A stretch of DNA of 50,998 nucleotides, taken from positions 1 to 50,998 of the forward strand of contig JANWWR010000216.1 of NCBI GenBank assembly GCA_025055835.1, in the 5' to 3' direction. Position numbers and translations under genes: made by a program. This document shows positions 35,765-44,270 of the stretch, piece by piece. The notes beneath the pieces are model-generated. The model ran no database searches and was not told the origin of the DNA. It was given only the letters and a program-made list of their open reading frames with translations. Each line of letters starts with the position of its first letter. Within the stretch, counting starts at the first letter, position 1. This stretch comes from Gemmatales bacterium. GTDB taxonomy: Bacteria; Planctomycetota; Planctomycetia; Gemmatales; HRBIN36.

Positions 35765-37458
35765 GTCGTGGACCCTTCCCGCAATCGTCTCCGCAGCACT
35801 TTGCCGAGAAAGTTCTTGGGCAACTCTTTGACGATCTCAAACTGCTTCGGCCGCTTGTGCTTGCCCAGGTGCTCGGCGCAGAACTGTTCCAGGTTGGCGA
35901 GATCGAGATGGCCGTTGCGTGGCACCACGAGGGCCTTGATGATCTCGCCCCGTTCCCGATCCGGCACGCCGACGACCGCTGCTTCCCGAACGCCCGGATG
36001 CCGCATCAGGACTTCCTCGATCTCCGCTGGATAGACCAGGTAGCCGGAGGTTTTAATAATGTCCTTTTTGCGGTCCACGATGGTGAAGTAGCCGTCGGCG
36101 TCACGTCGGGCCAGGTCACCGGTGTAGAGCCAGCCGTTTCGCAAAGCCCGGGCCGTTTCCTGCGGATTGTTGTAGTAACCTTTCATCACCTGGGGACCGC
36201 GAACGATCAGCTCGCCGACCTCGCCGACCGGCATCTCCTCGGTGCCGATGTGCGGATCGACGATGCGGGCCTCGGTGTCGGGCAAAGGCAGACCGACGGT
36301 GCCGGGACGGTTCTCGCCGCCGATCGGATTGGCATGCGTGACCGGGCTGGCCTCGGACAGGCCGTAGCCTTCCACGACATTCCTCGCCCCGTAGGCTTCG
36401 AACTCCTTCCGCACCCCGGGATCGAGGGCGGAGGCTCCGCAGATGACGTTTTCGATGCACGACAGGTCCATCGGCTTTCGTTTCAAGACGCGGTTCAGGG
36501 CCGCCAGCATGGCCGGGACCGCCGGCATCATCCGCGGCCGATGCCGAGCGATGAGCTCGAGCACAGCCTGGGCGTCGAAGCGAGGAGCCAGGTGCATCGT
36601 CGCCCCGATGGCCGTGGCGGTCAGCATGCAGACGCTCAGGCCGTAGGTGTGGAAGAACGGCAGGACGGCCAGCAGACTGTCCTCGCCGTCTCGACCCCGC
36701 GACCAGGCTTTTAACTGACAGGCGTTGGCAACCAGGTTGCGGTGCGTAAGCATGACGATCTTCGGGAAGCCGGTCGTGCCGCCGGTCGGGACGAGCAAGG
36801 CGACGTCGTCCGCTGGTCGGATCATGGGCGGCAGAAAACTCGGCAAGCCGAGACGAAGCAGCCGGTCGAAGCTGTGGATGCGAAGATCGTCCCGAAAGCG
36901 CGGAAAGCCTTCCCGGCGTATCCGCTCCGCGTGATACAGCCAGCCTTTCCAGGCTGAAAGCCGAGAAGCCAAGGACACGACGATCAGATGCTCCAGCGGA
37001 CCATGTTCCAGGGCTGGCATGGCCTGCGGGGCCAGCAGATCCAAAGCGACGATGATCTGGCAATCCGTCGCCTCGACGAGTCGGGACACTTCCTCGGCCA
37101 CGAACAGCGGACTGAGTTGGAGGACGGTGGCTCCGGTCATCCAGGCGGCGTTGAGGGCGACGATGTACTCGGGCAAGTTGGGCAGCAGCATGCCGACGCG
37201 GGCACCGGGACCGGCTCCCAGTTGACGCAAGGCGGCCGCAAAGCGTCGGCTCTGTTCGGCCAGCTGACCGAAGGTGTAAGTTTGATCGAACAGGGTGCAG
37301 CCGGGTCGCTGCGGAAAGCGAGCCGCGGTTTCCTCCAGCAGCCCGTGCACCGGGATATTCGGATAGACGAGAGATGCCGGGACGTCGGGCGGATAGAAAT
37401 CCAGCCACGGCCGGTGCCACAGGGGCACCCCCTGGACGTGCGACTCGGGGTGCGTCAT
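35761..37458 (-). CDS. fadD: Long-chain acyl-CoA synthetase (AMP-binding)
   Basis: 565 residues of the ANL superfamily. The P-loop motif reads PTGGTTGFPKIVMLTHRN, a slight variant of the usual SGTTG. Then follow GYGLSEASPV, YTGDLARRDADGYFTIVDRKKDIIKTSGY and the C-terminal catalytic Lys region near LPKNFLGKVLRR. It activates fatty acids for the fadA/fadJ products encoded downstream. ATG 37458 has GGAGAGGAGG upstream; the frame from 37641 extends into the spacer. Confidence 0.95.
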   Translation of the reverse strand: MTHPESHVQGVPLWHRPWLDFYPPDVPASLVYPNIPVHGLLEETAARFPQRPGCTLFDQTYTFGQLAEQSRRFAAALRQLGAGPGARVGMLLPNLPEYIVALNAAWMTGATVLQLSPLFVAEEVSRLVEATDCQIIVALDLLAPQAMPALEHGPLEHLIVVSLASRLSAWKGWLYHAERIRREGFPRFRDDLRIHSFDRLLRLGLPSFLPPMIRPADDVALLVPTGGTTGFPKIVMLTHRNLVANACQLKAWSRGRDGEDSLLAVLPFFHTYGLSVCMLTATAIGATMHLAPRFDAQAVLELIARHRPRMMPAVPAMLAALNRVLKRKPMDLSCIENVICGASALDPGVRKEFEAYGARNVVEGYGLSEASPVTHANPIGGENRPGTVGLPLPDTEARIVDPHIGTEEMPVGEVGELIVRGPQVMKGYYNNPQETARALRNGWLYTGDLARRDADGYFTIVDRKKDIIKTSGYLVYPAEIEEVLMRHPGVREAAVVGVPDRERGEIIKALVVPRNGHLDLANLEQFCAEHLGKHKRPKQFEIVKELPKNFLGKVLRRRLREGSTT

Positions 37459-37624
37459 GGCCGCGCCTCCTCTCCAAGACGTGTTCCTTCTGCATCCTAC
37501 GCGGCTTTTCTGCCGGAAACAACCGGAGAGAAAGGGCGTGTGCGGCCGGAAATCATGAAAAGCCGTGCAACGCGCCGACTTGCGCGGAGGCAGCAAAAAA
37601 TCCGACCAATCTGCCGGACCTTGC

Positions 37625-39055
37625 TCAGACGAGTCGAGCAAGCAGCCAACCGACCACGCAGGCGATCAAGCCAAGCCCCAGCACGAGAAGCACGCTGATC
37701 CGATCTTCCGACAAGCGGGAGGAGCGGTCGTTCGGTCCTCCGGGCAACTCGCGGATGTTTGGTCGTGGCGGTGTCGGACGCTGCCCTGGCGGTGGTTCCG
37801 GCGTGCGGCGAGGTAAACCATTGCCGGAAGCCGGGGTCGTCGGTTCTGCCAATGAGCGGCGATCCGGGAGCGTTAGAGCAGGTGACGGATTGCTGGGCGG
37901 GGCGACCCGCGGCGGAACCTGGACCGGTTTGGGAGGCGCAACCGGCTGCGTAGTCCGCTGCGACAGCGGGGAAGATGGAGATGTGGGATTGCGTTTCGCC
38001 ATCGTCACTGCGGCCGCGATCAACTCCGCAGCGTGAGGTCGCAATTCGACGATGACCTCGCTCATGGAACCGTACCGCGCCTCCGGCGATTTCTGCATCA
38101 GCCGCTCGACGATGGCACACAGTTCGTCCGGCACCTCGGGAGCGAGTTCCTTGATGGGTCGCGGCTGACGAGTCTGATGAGCCATCATCTTCTCGACGGC
38201 GTTGGTGCCGGGAAACGGAACCTGGCCCGTAAGACAGTAGTAGAGCACGCAACCCAGGCTGTACTGATCCGAAGCGGCGGTCATCTGTGAGGGGTCCATG
38301 ATCCCCTCGGGACTGGCGCAATCAAGACCGCTGGCCACGGCGTTGGCCGAGGACATCGTGTCCACCACCGATTCGTTCTCCGTTTCGGCGAGCAAGGCCC
38401 CGATGCCGAAATCGAGAATGTTGACCCGGTGGTCGGGCGTCACCAGGATGTTGGAGGGTTTGATCAGTCCGTGCAGGATGCGGCGCTGGTGACACGCCTC
38501 CAGACCTTCGGCCGTCTGGAGGGCGATGTAGGAGGCCAGGGCCGGCGGCAGCGATCCCTGGCTTTCCACCAGCTTGTTGAGCGGTTCGCCTTCCACCAGC
38601 GGCCAGACCAGGTAGTGAATGCTGCCAGAAGTGCCCACATCAATGAACGGCACCACGGCGGGGTGACGAATATGCTCAAACTCACGGACCTTGCGGCGGG
38701 CCAGACGAATGTTCCACATACTGCGTCGCGGCAGGACCTTGACGGCATACCATTGGTTGTCCGTGTTGGAGCGGGCCTTGTAAACCGTGCCCATGCTGCC
38801 CGAACCGAGCACCTCGCAGACCACATAGGGACCCAGGACCAGCCCCTGATACTTGCCCTGCAAAATCGTGTCCGCCTGGAAGCGGGTAAGAAGGTTCTGC
38901 TCGACCAGGTAGTCTGCCAGCTGCGCCGGTTCGGCCTGAGGATGGGCCGCCAAAAAGTCACCGACCACCTGATCGATCACCGTCCGTTCCAGCAGACTGC
39001 TCCGTCGCAAGTCCCAGACGAACCACTCGCAGGAGCCAAGAGACGTCGTTGACAT
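37625..39055 (-). CDS. Membrane-anchored Ser/Thr kinase-like protein, probable pseudokinase
   Basis: 476 residues. The kinase fold is clear: glycine loop GSGSMGT (84-90), AVK lysine at 106, DFG at 215-217, SPE at 248-250 and DQYSLGCVLYYCLTGQVPF. But the catalytic loop reads HGLIKPSN (195-202), so the catalytic Asp expected at residue 197 is Leu and the preceding Arg is Gly. The DNA here (CTG) is unambiguous. After the kinase comes a Pro-rich linker (about 360-450) and a C-terminal membrane helix (VLLVLGLGLIACVVGWLLA). Residues 25-65 are a helical lead seen in planctomycete kinases (DYLVEQNLLTRFQADTILQG). It lies 166 bp upstream of fadD. Confidence 0.85.
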   Translation of the reverse strand: MSTTSLGSCEWFVWDLRRSSLLERTVIDQVVGDFLAAHPQAEPAQLADYLVEQNLLTRFQADTILQGKYQGLVLGPYVVCEVLGSGSMGTVYKARSNTDNQWYAVKVLPRRSMWNIRLARRKVREFEHIRHPAVVPFIDVGTSGSIHYLVWPLVEGEPLNKLVESQGSLPPALASYIALQTAEGLEACHQRRILHGLIKPSNILVTPDHRVNILDFGIGALLAETENESVVDTMSSANAVASGLDCASPEGIMDPSQMTAASDQYSLGCVLYYCLTGQVPFPGTNAVEKMMAHQTRQPRPIKELAPEVPDELCAIVERLMQKSPEARYGSMSEVIVELRPHAAELIAAAVTMAKRNPTSPSSPLSQRTTQPVAPPKPVQVPPRVAPPSNPSPALTLPDRRSLAEPTTPASGNGLPRRTPEPPPGQRPTPPRPNIRELPGGPNDRSSRLSEDRISVLLVLGLGLIACVVGWLLARLV

Positions 39056-39260
39056 GGGGAAGTTCTCCCTGGAACCGGGCTGATCTCGGGCCAGTCCGTA
39101 CCCGGAAGCCAACCTGGGGACCCGCGGTTCAGGTCGCTTCAAGGCCGCAAGGAGACGGGATTGCAACAACACTGCGGCTGACTCAAACTTAACATGGGCC
39201 ATAAATGCCCCGTTGTCAAAGAAACCCCTAACAGGCGAACAACCCTCCCGGTCTTGCTTC

Positions 39261-40793
39261 ATGGCTCAGCCGAATTCTTCCGCCGGACCTGACCCTTCCT
39301 CCGATCCCGCTTCCAGCGGGAAGGGGTGGGAAGGCCCGGCTATTCCGCCGATCCTGGCGTGGTTGATCATCGTCGGCGTCGGTTTCGGCATCTGGCTTTT
39401 GGATGGGCTGGCGGGAATGCGACCGGAGAATGTCGAGCCGTGGGGCTGGCGGCTGCTGGCCTTGTTCGTGCCGACCGTCCTGTCCCTGATGCTGCGTCCG
39501 ATGCCGGGAGGAGCCTGCGTCCTCGTGGCCCTCATCGTCGCCGTGGTGGTGGATGCCCTGCCGCCTGGTCCGGGCCAAAGTGCCAGACCGATTGAGGCGA
39601 TGGAGACGGCCCTGGGGGGCTTCCGCGATCCGACCGTCTGGCTCGTCCTGGCCGCATTCTTCATCTCGCGGGCGCTCATCAAGACTGGCCTGGCCCGCCG
39701 CATCGCCCTGACATTCGTGAGGATTCTCGGGCACAACACGCTGGGCCTGAGCTACGCGCTGGCGGCTTCAGACACCGTGTTGGCTGGGATGATCCCGTCC
39801 AATGCCGCCCGGGTCGGCGGCGTGCTGCTGCCGATCACTCGGGCCTTGGCCGAACTGTACCGCTCCTATCCCGGTCGCACCGCCGGGCTGCTGGGCACGT
39901 TTCTCATGCTGACGCTCTATCAGGTGGACGTCATGGCCTGTGCCCTGTTCGTCACCGGACAGGCCAGCAACTGGCTGGCAGCGCGACAGGCCAACGAGAT
40001 CGGCAGTCCGATTCCGGTCGGCTACGGCACCTGGTTCCTGTACGCTTCCGTGCCAGCCTTGGCCTGTCTGGTGCTCATCCCCGCTCTGGTCTTCCGCTGG
40101 ACGCGGCCTGAAATCCGCTCTACGCCGGAAGCGGCAGCTTTTGCACGCTCGGAACTGCACCTCATGGGTCGGCTGTCCCGCGGCGAATGGATCGTGCTGG
40201 CTGCCTTCGTCGGGGTCTGCGGGTTTTGGATCGCGGACGCCTCGGCCCTCAATACCACCTTGATCGCCCTGTCCGCCGTGGGATTGCTTCTGGTGTCGGG
40301 CGTCCTGACCTGGCAGGACTGCGTCAGCGAAAAGAGTGCCTGGGACGTCTTCATCTGGTACGGCGGACTCGTGCAGTTGGGCAAGCTCCTGGGCAGAGCC
40401 GGGGTTTTTCAGGCCTTCTCCGAGGCGATGGCCGAGCGGCTCGCTCATTGGCACCCTGCCGCGCTGTTCGTGTGCCTGCTGGTGGTGTACTTCTACTCCC
40501 ACTATGCCTTTGCCAGCATCACGGCCCGCATCCTGGCGATGTATCGAGCTTTGGCCCTGGTCCTGATCGCGGCGTCGCTTCCTGTTCCGCTGGTGCTTTT
40601 CGCCCTGGCCTACTTCTCCAACTTCGCTGCGGGGCTAACCCACTACGGCACGACGCCAGGACCGATCATCTTCAGCCTCGGCTATGTTCCGCAGGGGACT
40701 TGGTGGCGCGTGGGTCTGCTTCTGTCCTTCGTCAACATTGCCATCTGGCTGACACTCGGCGTAGTGTGGTGGAAGGTGTTGGGACTTTGGTGA
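39261..40793 (+). CDS. DASS (SLC13) family anion/dicarboxylate transporter
   Basis: 510 residues with 11-13 membrane helices. Features of divalent anion:sodium symporters are present: FRDPTVWLVLAAFFISRALIKTGL, SDTVLAGMIPSNAARVGGVLLP (SNT-like loop), LFVTGQASNWLAA, WDVFIWYGGLVQLGKLL and HYGTTPGPIIFSLGYV. These fit the 2-oxoglutarate/malate and citrate/tartrate branch. The ATG at 39261 is the likely start although its ribosome site is poor; an in-frame TTG at 39213 is less likely. The membrane-protein gene that follows starts 19 bp after it. Confidence 0.9.
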   Translation: MAQPNSSAGPDPSSDPASSGKGWEGPAIPPILAWLIIVGVGFGIWLLDGLAGMRPENVEPWGWRLLALFVPTVLSLMLRPMPGGACVLVALIVAVVVDALPPGPGQSARPIEAMETALGGFRDPTVWLVLAAFFISRALIKTGLARRIALTFVRILGHNTLGLSYALAASDTVLAGMIPSNAARVGGVLLPITRALAELYRSYPGRTAGLLGTFLMLTLYQVDVMACALFVTGQASNWLAARQANEIGSPIPVGYGTWFLYASVPALACLVLIPALVFRWTRPEIRSTPEAAAFARSELHLMGRLSRGEWIVLAAFVGVCGFWIADASALNTTLIALSAVGLLLVSGVLTWQDCVSEKSAWDVFIWYGGLVQLGKLLGRAGVFQAFSEAMAERLAHWHPAALFVCLLVVYFYSHYAFASITARILAMYRALALVLIAASLPVPLVLFALAYFSNFAAGLTHYGTTPGPIIFSLGYVPQGTWWRVGLLLSFVNIAIWLTLGVVWWKVLGLW

Positions 40794-40812
40794 GGGCTTG
40801 AAGGAACGAGCG

Positions 40813-42438
40813 ATGCAGTCTAAACGGGGCCGATACATTCTCGTCGCCCTGGGGTTTCTCGTGGCGACCCTGCTCTTCGCCACCGCCTACGGACAGGCTC
40901 CGCTTTTCTACAGCAATCAGAATCAATATCTCCTGCACGGCCTGGCTCAGGCCGGCTACGGGCACCTCGCGCAGGACTGGCTGGCCAACACTGCTGATCC
41001 GACGCCCATTTTCTCGGCCCTGGTGGAATGGACCTGTCGCTTGCTGCCCTTGGAAACGCTGCACCTGGGGTATGCCATCGTGCAGGGAATCTACGTTCTC
41101 AGCTTGTGGGGCATTTTTCGCGGTCTGGTTGAGCCGAGGCTGTCATGGCGTCTGGATTGCGTTTTCGTCGCCTTGGTCATCGTGATCCATGCGGCGGTGT
41201 GGCGATGGCTGTCGTTTCGCTTTCTGGACTGGGACTATCCCTACTACATGCAAGGTGGATTGGCCGGGCAGTACATCCTCGGCCCGGTCTTCCAACCATC
41301 GGTCTTCGGCGTTCTTCTCCTGGCCTCGATAGCGTTGTTCGCCAACAACCGGCCACGCGGGGCGGCTGTTGTGGCAGGTTTCGGGGTCGTTTTGCACACC
41401 ACCTATCTGCTCAGCGCGTGGTTTCTGGTGGCCGGTTTCGTCGCACAACTGCTGCGGGAGAATCGTCGGCGGGTGGCTGCGGAAATCGTTGGCATACTGC
41501 TGGTCTTCACGCTTCCGGTGATCGGCTTCGCCTGGTGGCAATTCGGGCCGACAAGTGCCAGCGACTTCGCCGAGGCCCAACGGATTCTGGCCCACGAGCG
41601 CATCCCGCACCATTGCCAAGCTCGATTGTGGTTCGACGAAATTGCCGCGCTTCAGCTTCTCTGGATCCTCGGGGCCATCGGTTTGACCTGGCAGACTCGT
41701 CTGTTCACTGCCTTGGCGGTGGCCTCGGGATTGGCCGCTTTGGTCAGCGGCATTCAAATTCTGACCGACTCGGACGCCCTGGCGTTGCTTTTCCCCTGGC
41801 GGCTGTCAGCGATTCTGATGCCCGCGGCGACAGCGATCTACCTGGCCAAGGCCGTTTACGTCTTGCGACATGTACTGGATACTCGGCTCGCCGTCGCATG
41901 GACCGGCACAGCAGCGGCACTCGTTGCCGTGGCGGGATTGGCCATCCTGGCCACGGGGCAGGGCTTTCAAAGCAGCGACGAGGAATTGCCCATGATGGAC
42001 TGGGTTCGTCGCCACGCTCAGCCCGGAGATGTCTTTCTGCTGCCGATCCGGGTACCAAAACTGGCAGCGACGACCCGAGGCAGTTTGTCCAGCGACTTCA
42101 AGCCCCTGGCCCGCAAACGCTCCGATGCCAAGATCATTCCCGTGGACTTGCAACGCTTCCGACTCATGACGGGAGCACCGATCTACGTTGATTTCAAATC
42201 GGTGCCCTACAAGGACACGGACGTTCTGGAATGGCGGCGACGGATGGACGTCAACCAACGATTATTGGAGCTGCTGACCACGGGGCCGGCGGAAAATGTC
42301 GCCGAGGAGTTCCGCAAAGCCGGCATCACCCACGTCGTGCTGCCGACGGAAAGCCCCGTGGTTGTCACCTGGCCGGTGCTCTACCGCGACGCCGTCTATG
42401 AGGTTCGCAAGGTACCGACCGGTTCCGAAGCCCACTGA
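40813..42438 (+). CDS. Polytopic membrane protein, planctomycete type (possibly DUF6798)
   Basis: 541 residues with about ten membrane helices, then a soluble C-terminal domain of roughly 130 residues beginning at MDWVRRHAQPGDVFLLPIRV and ending VLPTESPVVVTWPVLY. The opening (LFYSNQNQYLLHGLAQ, AGYGHLAQDWLANTADPTPIFS) resembles a family I associate with DUF6798; the topology is like GT-C glycosyltransferases but I see no diagnostic catalytic motif. AAGGA lies seven bases before the ATG. The last 43 bp overlap the convergent cimA gene. Confidence 0.75.
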   Translation: MQSKRGRYILVALGFLVATLLFATAYGQAPLFYSNQNQYLLHGLAQAGYGHLAQDWLANTADPTPIFSALVEWTCRLLPLETLHLGYAIVQGIYVLSLWGIFRGLVEPRLSWRLDCVFVALVIVIHAAVWRWLSFRFLDWDYPYYMQGGLAGQYILGPVFQPSVFGVLLLASIALFANNRPRGAAVVAGFGVVLHTTYLLSAWFLVAGFVAQLLRENRRRVAAEIVGILLVFTLPVIGFAWWQFGPTSASDFAEAQRILAHERIPHHCQARLWFDEIAALQLLWILGAIGLTWQTRLFTALAVASGLAALVSGIQILTDSDALALLFPWRLSAILMPAATAIYLAKAVYVLRHVLDTRLAVAWTGTAAALVAVAGLAILATGQGFQSSDEELPMMDWVRRHAQPGDVFLLPIRVPKLAATTRGSLSSDFKPLARKRSDAKIIPVDLQRFRLMTGAPIYVDFKSVPYKDTDVLEWRRRMDVNQRLLELLTTGPAENVAEEFRKAGITHVVLPTESPVVVTWPVLYRDAVYEVRKVPTGSEAH

Positions 42439-44003
42439 GCATTCCGTTCCGCATCCTTGAAGAGCTTGTATTCGAAGCTGTCGGCCAGGGCGAGCCAGCT
42501 GGCCTCGATGATGTTCGTGCTGACGCCGACCGTGCCCCAGACGTCGTGATCGTCCTGGGTCTCGATGACGACCCGAACGCTGGCTGCCGTTCCGGCCCGA
42601 GCATTGACCACACGCACCTTGTAATCCACCAGATGCATCCGCTTCAGTTGGGGATAAAACGGTTCGAGGGCTTTGCGGAGCGCGCCGTCGAGGGCGTTGA
42701 CCGGGCCGTCGCCTTCGCTGACGGTGTGCTGGATGGAATCGCCGACGCGGACCTTGACCGTGGCTTCCGTCACGGCTACCCCGGCCGGACTTGACTCCAC
42801 GCTCACATGGTACGCCAACCGCTCGAACCACGGCCGATACAGGCCCAGTTCCCGCTTCACGAGAAGATCGAACGAGGCCTCCGCCGCTTCGAACTCCCAG
42901 CCCTGGTTTTCCAGTTCGCACAACCGATTGAGGATGCGGGTCATGGTCGCCGGGTCGTGGGCGAGGCGGTATTTGGCCGTCTTGGCCAGGATGTTCGACC
43001 GGCCGGACAGTTCGCTGAGAAGAATTCGTCGTTCATTGCCGACCTGGGCCGGGTCAATGTGTTCGTAGGTGACCGGATTGCGATGGATGGCGTGGACGTG
43101 CATGCCGCCTTTGTGGGCAAAAGCGCTGGCTCCGACGAACGGCTGATTGGAGCGGAAGTTCATGTTGGCGATTTCGTAAACGTAGCGGGAGGTTTCGGTC
43201 AGCTGGGCGAGGCTGCCCGGCCGCAGCACCTCGTGTCCCATCTTGAGCGCCAAATTGGCGATGACGCTGACGAGATCGGCGTTGCCGCAGCGTTCGCCAA
43301 TGCCATTGATCGTGCCCTGAACCTGCACGACGCCAGCCCGGACAGCGGCCAGGCTGTTGGCCACGGCCACGTCGCAGTCATTGTGGCAATGAATGCCCAG
43401 CGGGAGATGGAGTACACTGCGGGCGGCCCGAACGCCTTCGCCGATCCGCTCCGGCAACGAACCGCCGTTGGTATCGCAAAGAATCACGGTCTCCGCTCCC
43501 GCTTCTTGAGCCGCTCGGAGGGTCGCCAAGGCGTACTCGGGATTGTGTTTCCAGCCGTCGAAGAAGTGTTCAGCATCGTAGAAGACCCTGCGGCCTTGCG
43601 AACGCAGAAAGGCCACGGAGTCGGTGATCATTCGCAAGTTCTCTTCCAGCGAAACGCCGAGCACCTCGGTGACGTGCAAATCCCAGGTCTTGCCGACGAG
43701 GGTGACGACCTGGGTGCCGCTGTCGAGCAAGGCCCGCAGGCCGACATCGTCTTCCGCTCGCACACCCTTCCGGCGGGTCATGCCGAAGGCGACGACCTGG
43801 GCATGACTCAGATCGAGATGGCGTACTTCCTGAAAATATTCCTGGTCCTTCGGATTGGAGAGCGGGTAGCCGCCTTCGATGTAGTCCACCCCCAGTTCGT
43901 CGAGCCGTCGCGTGATGAGGAGCTTGTCCTGGAGGGAAAAGTTGACGCCCTCGCCCTGGCTGCCGTCGCGGAGGGTCGTGTCGTAGATCTGAATGCGGCT
44001 CAT
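42396..44003 (-). CDS. cimA: (R)-citramalate synthase
   Basis: 535 residues of the isopropylmalate synthase family. IYDTTLRDGSQGEGVNFSLQ carries the catalytic/metal DTTLRDG motif, followed by GIHCHNDCDVAVANSLAAV (HCHND metal site), GTINGIGERCGNADLVSV and SAFAHKGGMHVHA. The C-terminal LeuA-type regulatory domain is present. Length and the YIEGGYPLSNPKD segment fit CimA (TIGR00977 type) rather than LeuA. It condenses pyruvate with acetyl-CoA, giving 2-ketobutyrate for isoleucine. The 230-nt leader holds a probable attenuator; ACGGAG is the likely ribosome site. Confidence 0.95.
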   Translation of the reverse strand: MSRIQIYDTTLRDGSQGEGVNFSLQDKLLITRRLDELGVDYIEGGYPLSNPKDQEYFQEVRHLDLSHAQVVAFGMTRRKGVRAEDDVGLRALLDSGTQVVTLVGKTWDLHVTEVLGVSLEENLRMITDSVAFLRSQGRRVFYDAEHFFDGWKHNPEYALATLRAAQEAGAETVILCDTNGGSLPERIGEGVRAARSVLHLPLGIHCHNDCDVAVANSLAAVRAGVVQVQGTINGIGERCGNADLVSVIANLALKMGHEVLRPGSLAQLTETSRYVYEIANMNFRSNQPFVGASAFAHKGGMHVHAIHRNPVTYEHIDPAQVGNERRILLSELSGRSNILAKTAKYRLAHDPATMTRILNRLCELENQGWEFEAAEASFDLLVKRELGLYRPWFERLAYHVSVESSPAGVAVTEATVKVRVGDSIQHTVSEGDGPVNALDGALRKALEPFYPQLKRMHLVDYKVRVVNARAGTAASVRVVIETQDDHDVWGTVGVSTNIIEASWLALADSFEYKLFKDAERNAQWASEPVGTLRTS

Positions 44004-44028
44004 GGATGCTCCGTGGGGGATTTAAAGC

Positions 44029-44066
44029 ACCAAGCCCTGCGGCCGTCGAGGACCACAGGGCTTGGT
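44029..44066 (-). terminator. Attenuator-type hairpin in the cimA leader
   Basis: ACCAAGCCCTG (44056-44066) and CAGGGCTTGGT (44029-44039) pair perfectly, and the interior continues the helix (two G-U pairs) to 16 bp with a six-base loop. Read toward cimA it is followed by GCTTTAAAT, a weak T-run, 25 bases before the start codon. The left half (44047-44059) can instead pair with 44094-44106. Confidence 0.7.
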
Positions 44067-44093
44067 TAATTCTGCTCGTTTCTGTACTGGGTT

Positions 44094-44106
44094 CCCGCAG
44101 TCCTCG
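44094..44106 (-). promoter_or_regulatory. Antiterminator segment in the cimA leader
   Basis: CGAGGACTGCGGG, directly after the leader-ORF stop codon, can form an unbroken 13-bp helix (ten Watson-Crick and three G-U pairs) with CCTGTGGTCCTCG at 44047-44059, which is part of the left arm of the cimA leader hairpin. The two structures exclude each other. Confidence 0.6.
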
Positions 44107-44181
44107 TCAGCCGCTCCCATAGTCGTGGCGCACTCCCTGCGCCGCGATAATGGCGATCGGAATGGGATGAGCAGTGTTCAT
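44107..44181 (-). CDS. Candidate isoleucine-rich leader peptide of cimA
   Basis: A 24-codon frame starting ATG at 44181 and ending TGA at 44107-44109. Residues 5-14 read HPIPIAIIAA, with Ile codons at positions 7, 9, 11 and 12. An in-frame ATG at 44217 would add twelve residues and would lie about five bases from the predicted transcript start, so leaderless translation is possible. No strong ribosome site is seen for either start. Translation would couple ribosome position to the two alternative RNA structures that follow, as in ilv and leu leader peptides of other bacteria. It is supported by context and structure, not by similarity to a known peptide. Confidence 0.55.
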   Translation of the reverse strand: MNTAHPIPIAIIAAQGVRHDYGSG

Positions 44182-44228
44182 AGACAGCCCATCTGGGACC
44201 GTGGAAAGCATCAGCATGTTTGTGCAAG

Positions 44229-44255
44229 ATTAGAAAACTGCCAAGCTGATGTCAA
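44229..44255 (-). promoter_or_regulatory. Candidate cimA promoter
   Basis: On the minus strand TTGACA (44250-44255) is followed by TCTAAT (44229-44234), a five-of-six -10 match, at the short spacing of 15 bp. It lies just beyond the cysC stop, so cimA would be transcribed separately with a leader near 220 nt. Confidence 0.45.
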
Positions 44256-44270
44256 ACCTTCCCTGGCAAA

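Noticed and set aside
37459..37624. Extra gene between fadD and the kinase-like gene
   Set aside because: Only arginine-rich short frames with no ribosome site; treated as spacer.
44004..44270. T-box riboswitch before cimA
   Set aside because: No UGGNACC-type T-box sequence; the structure and leader ORF fit ribosome-mediated attenuation better.
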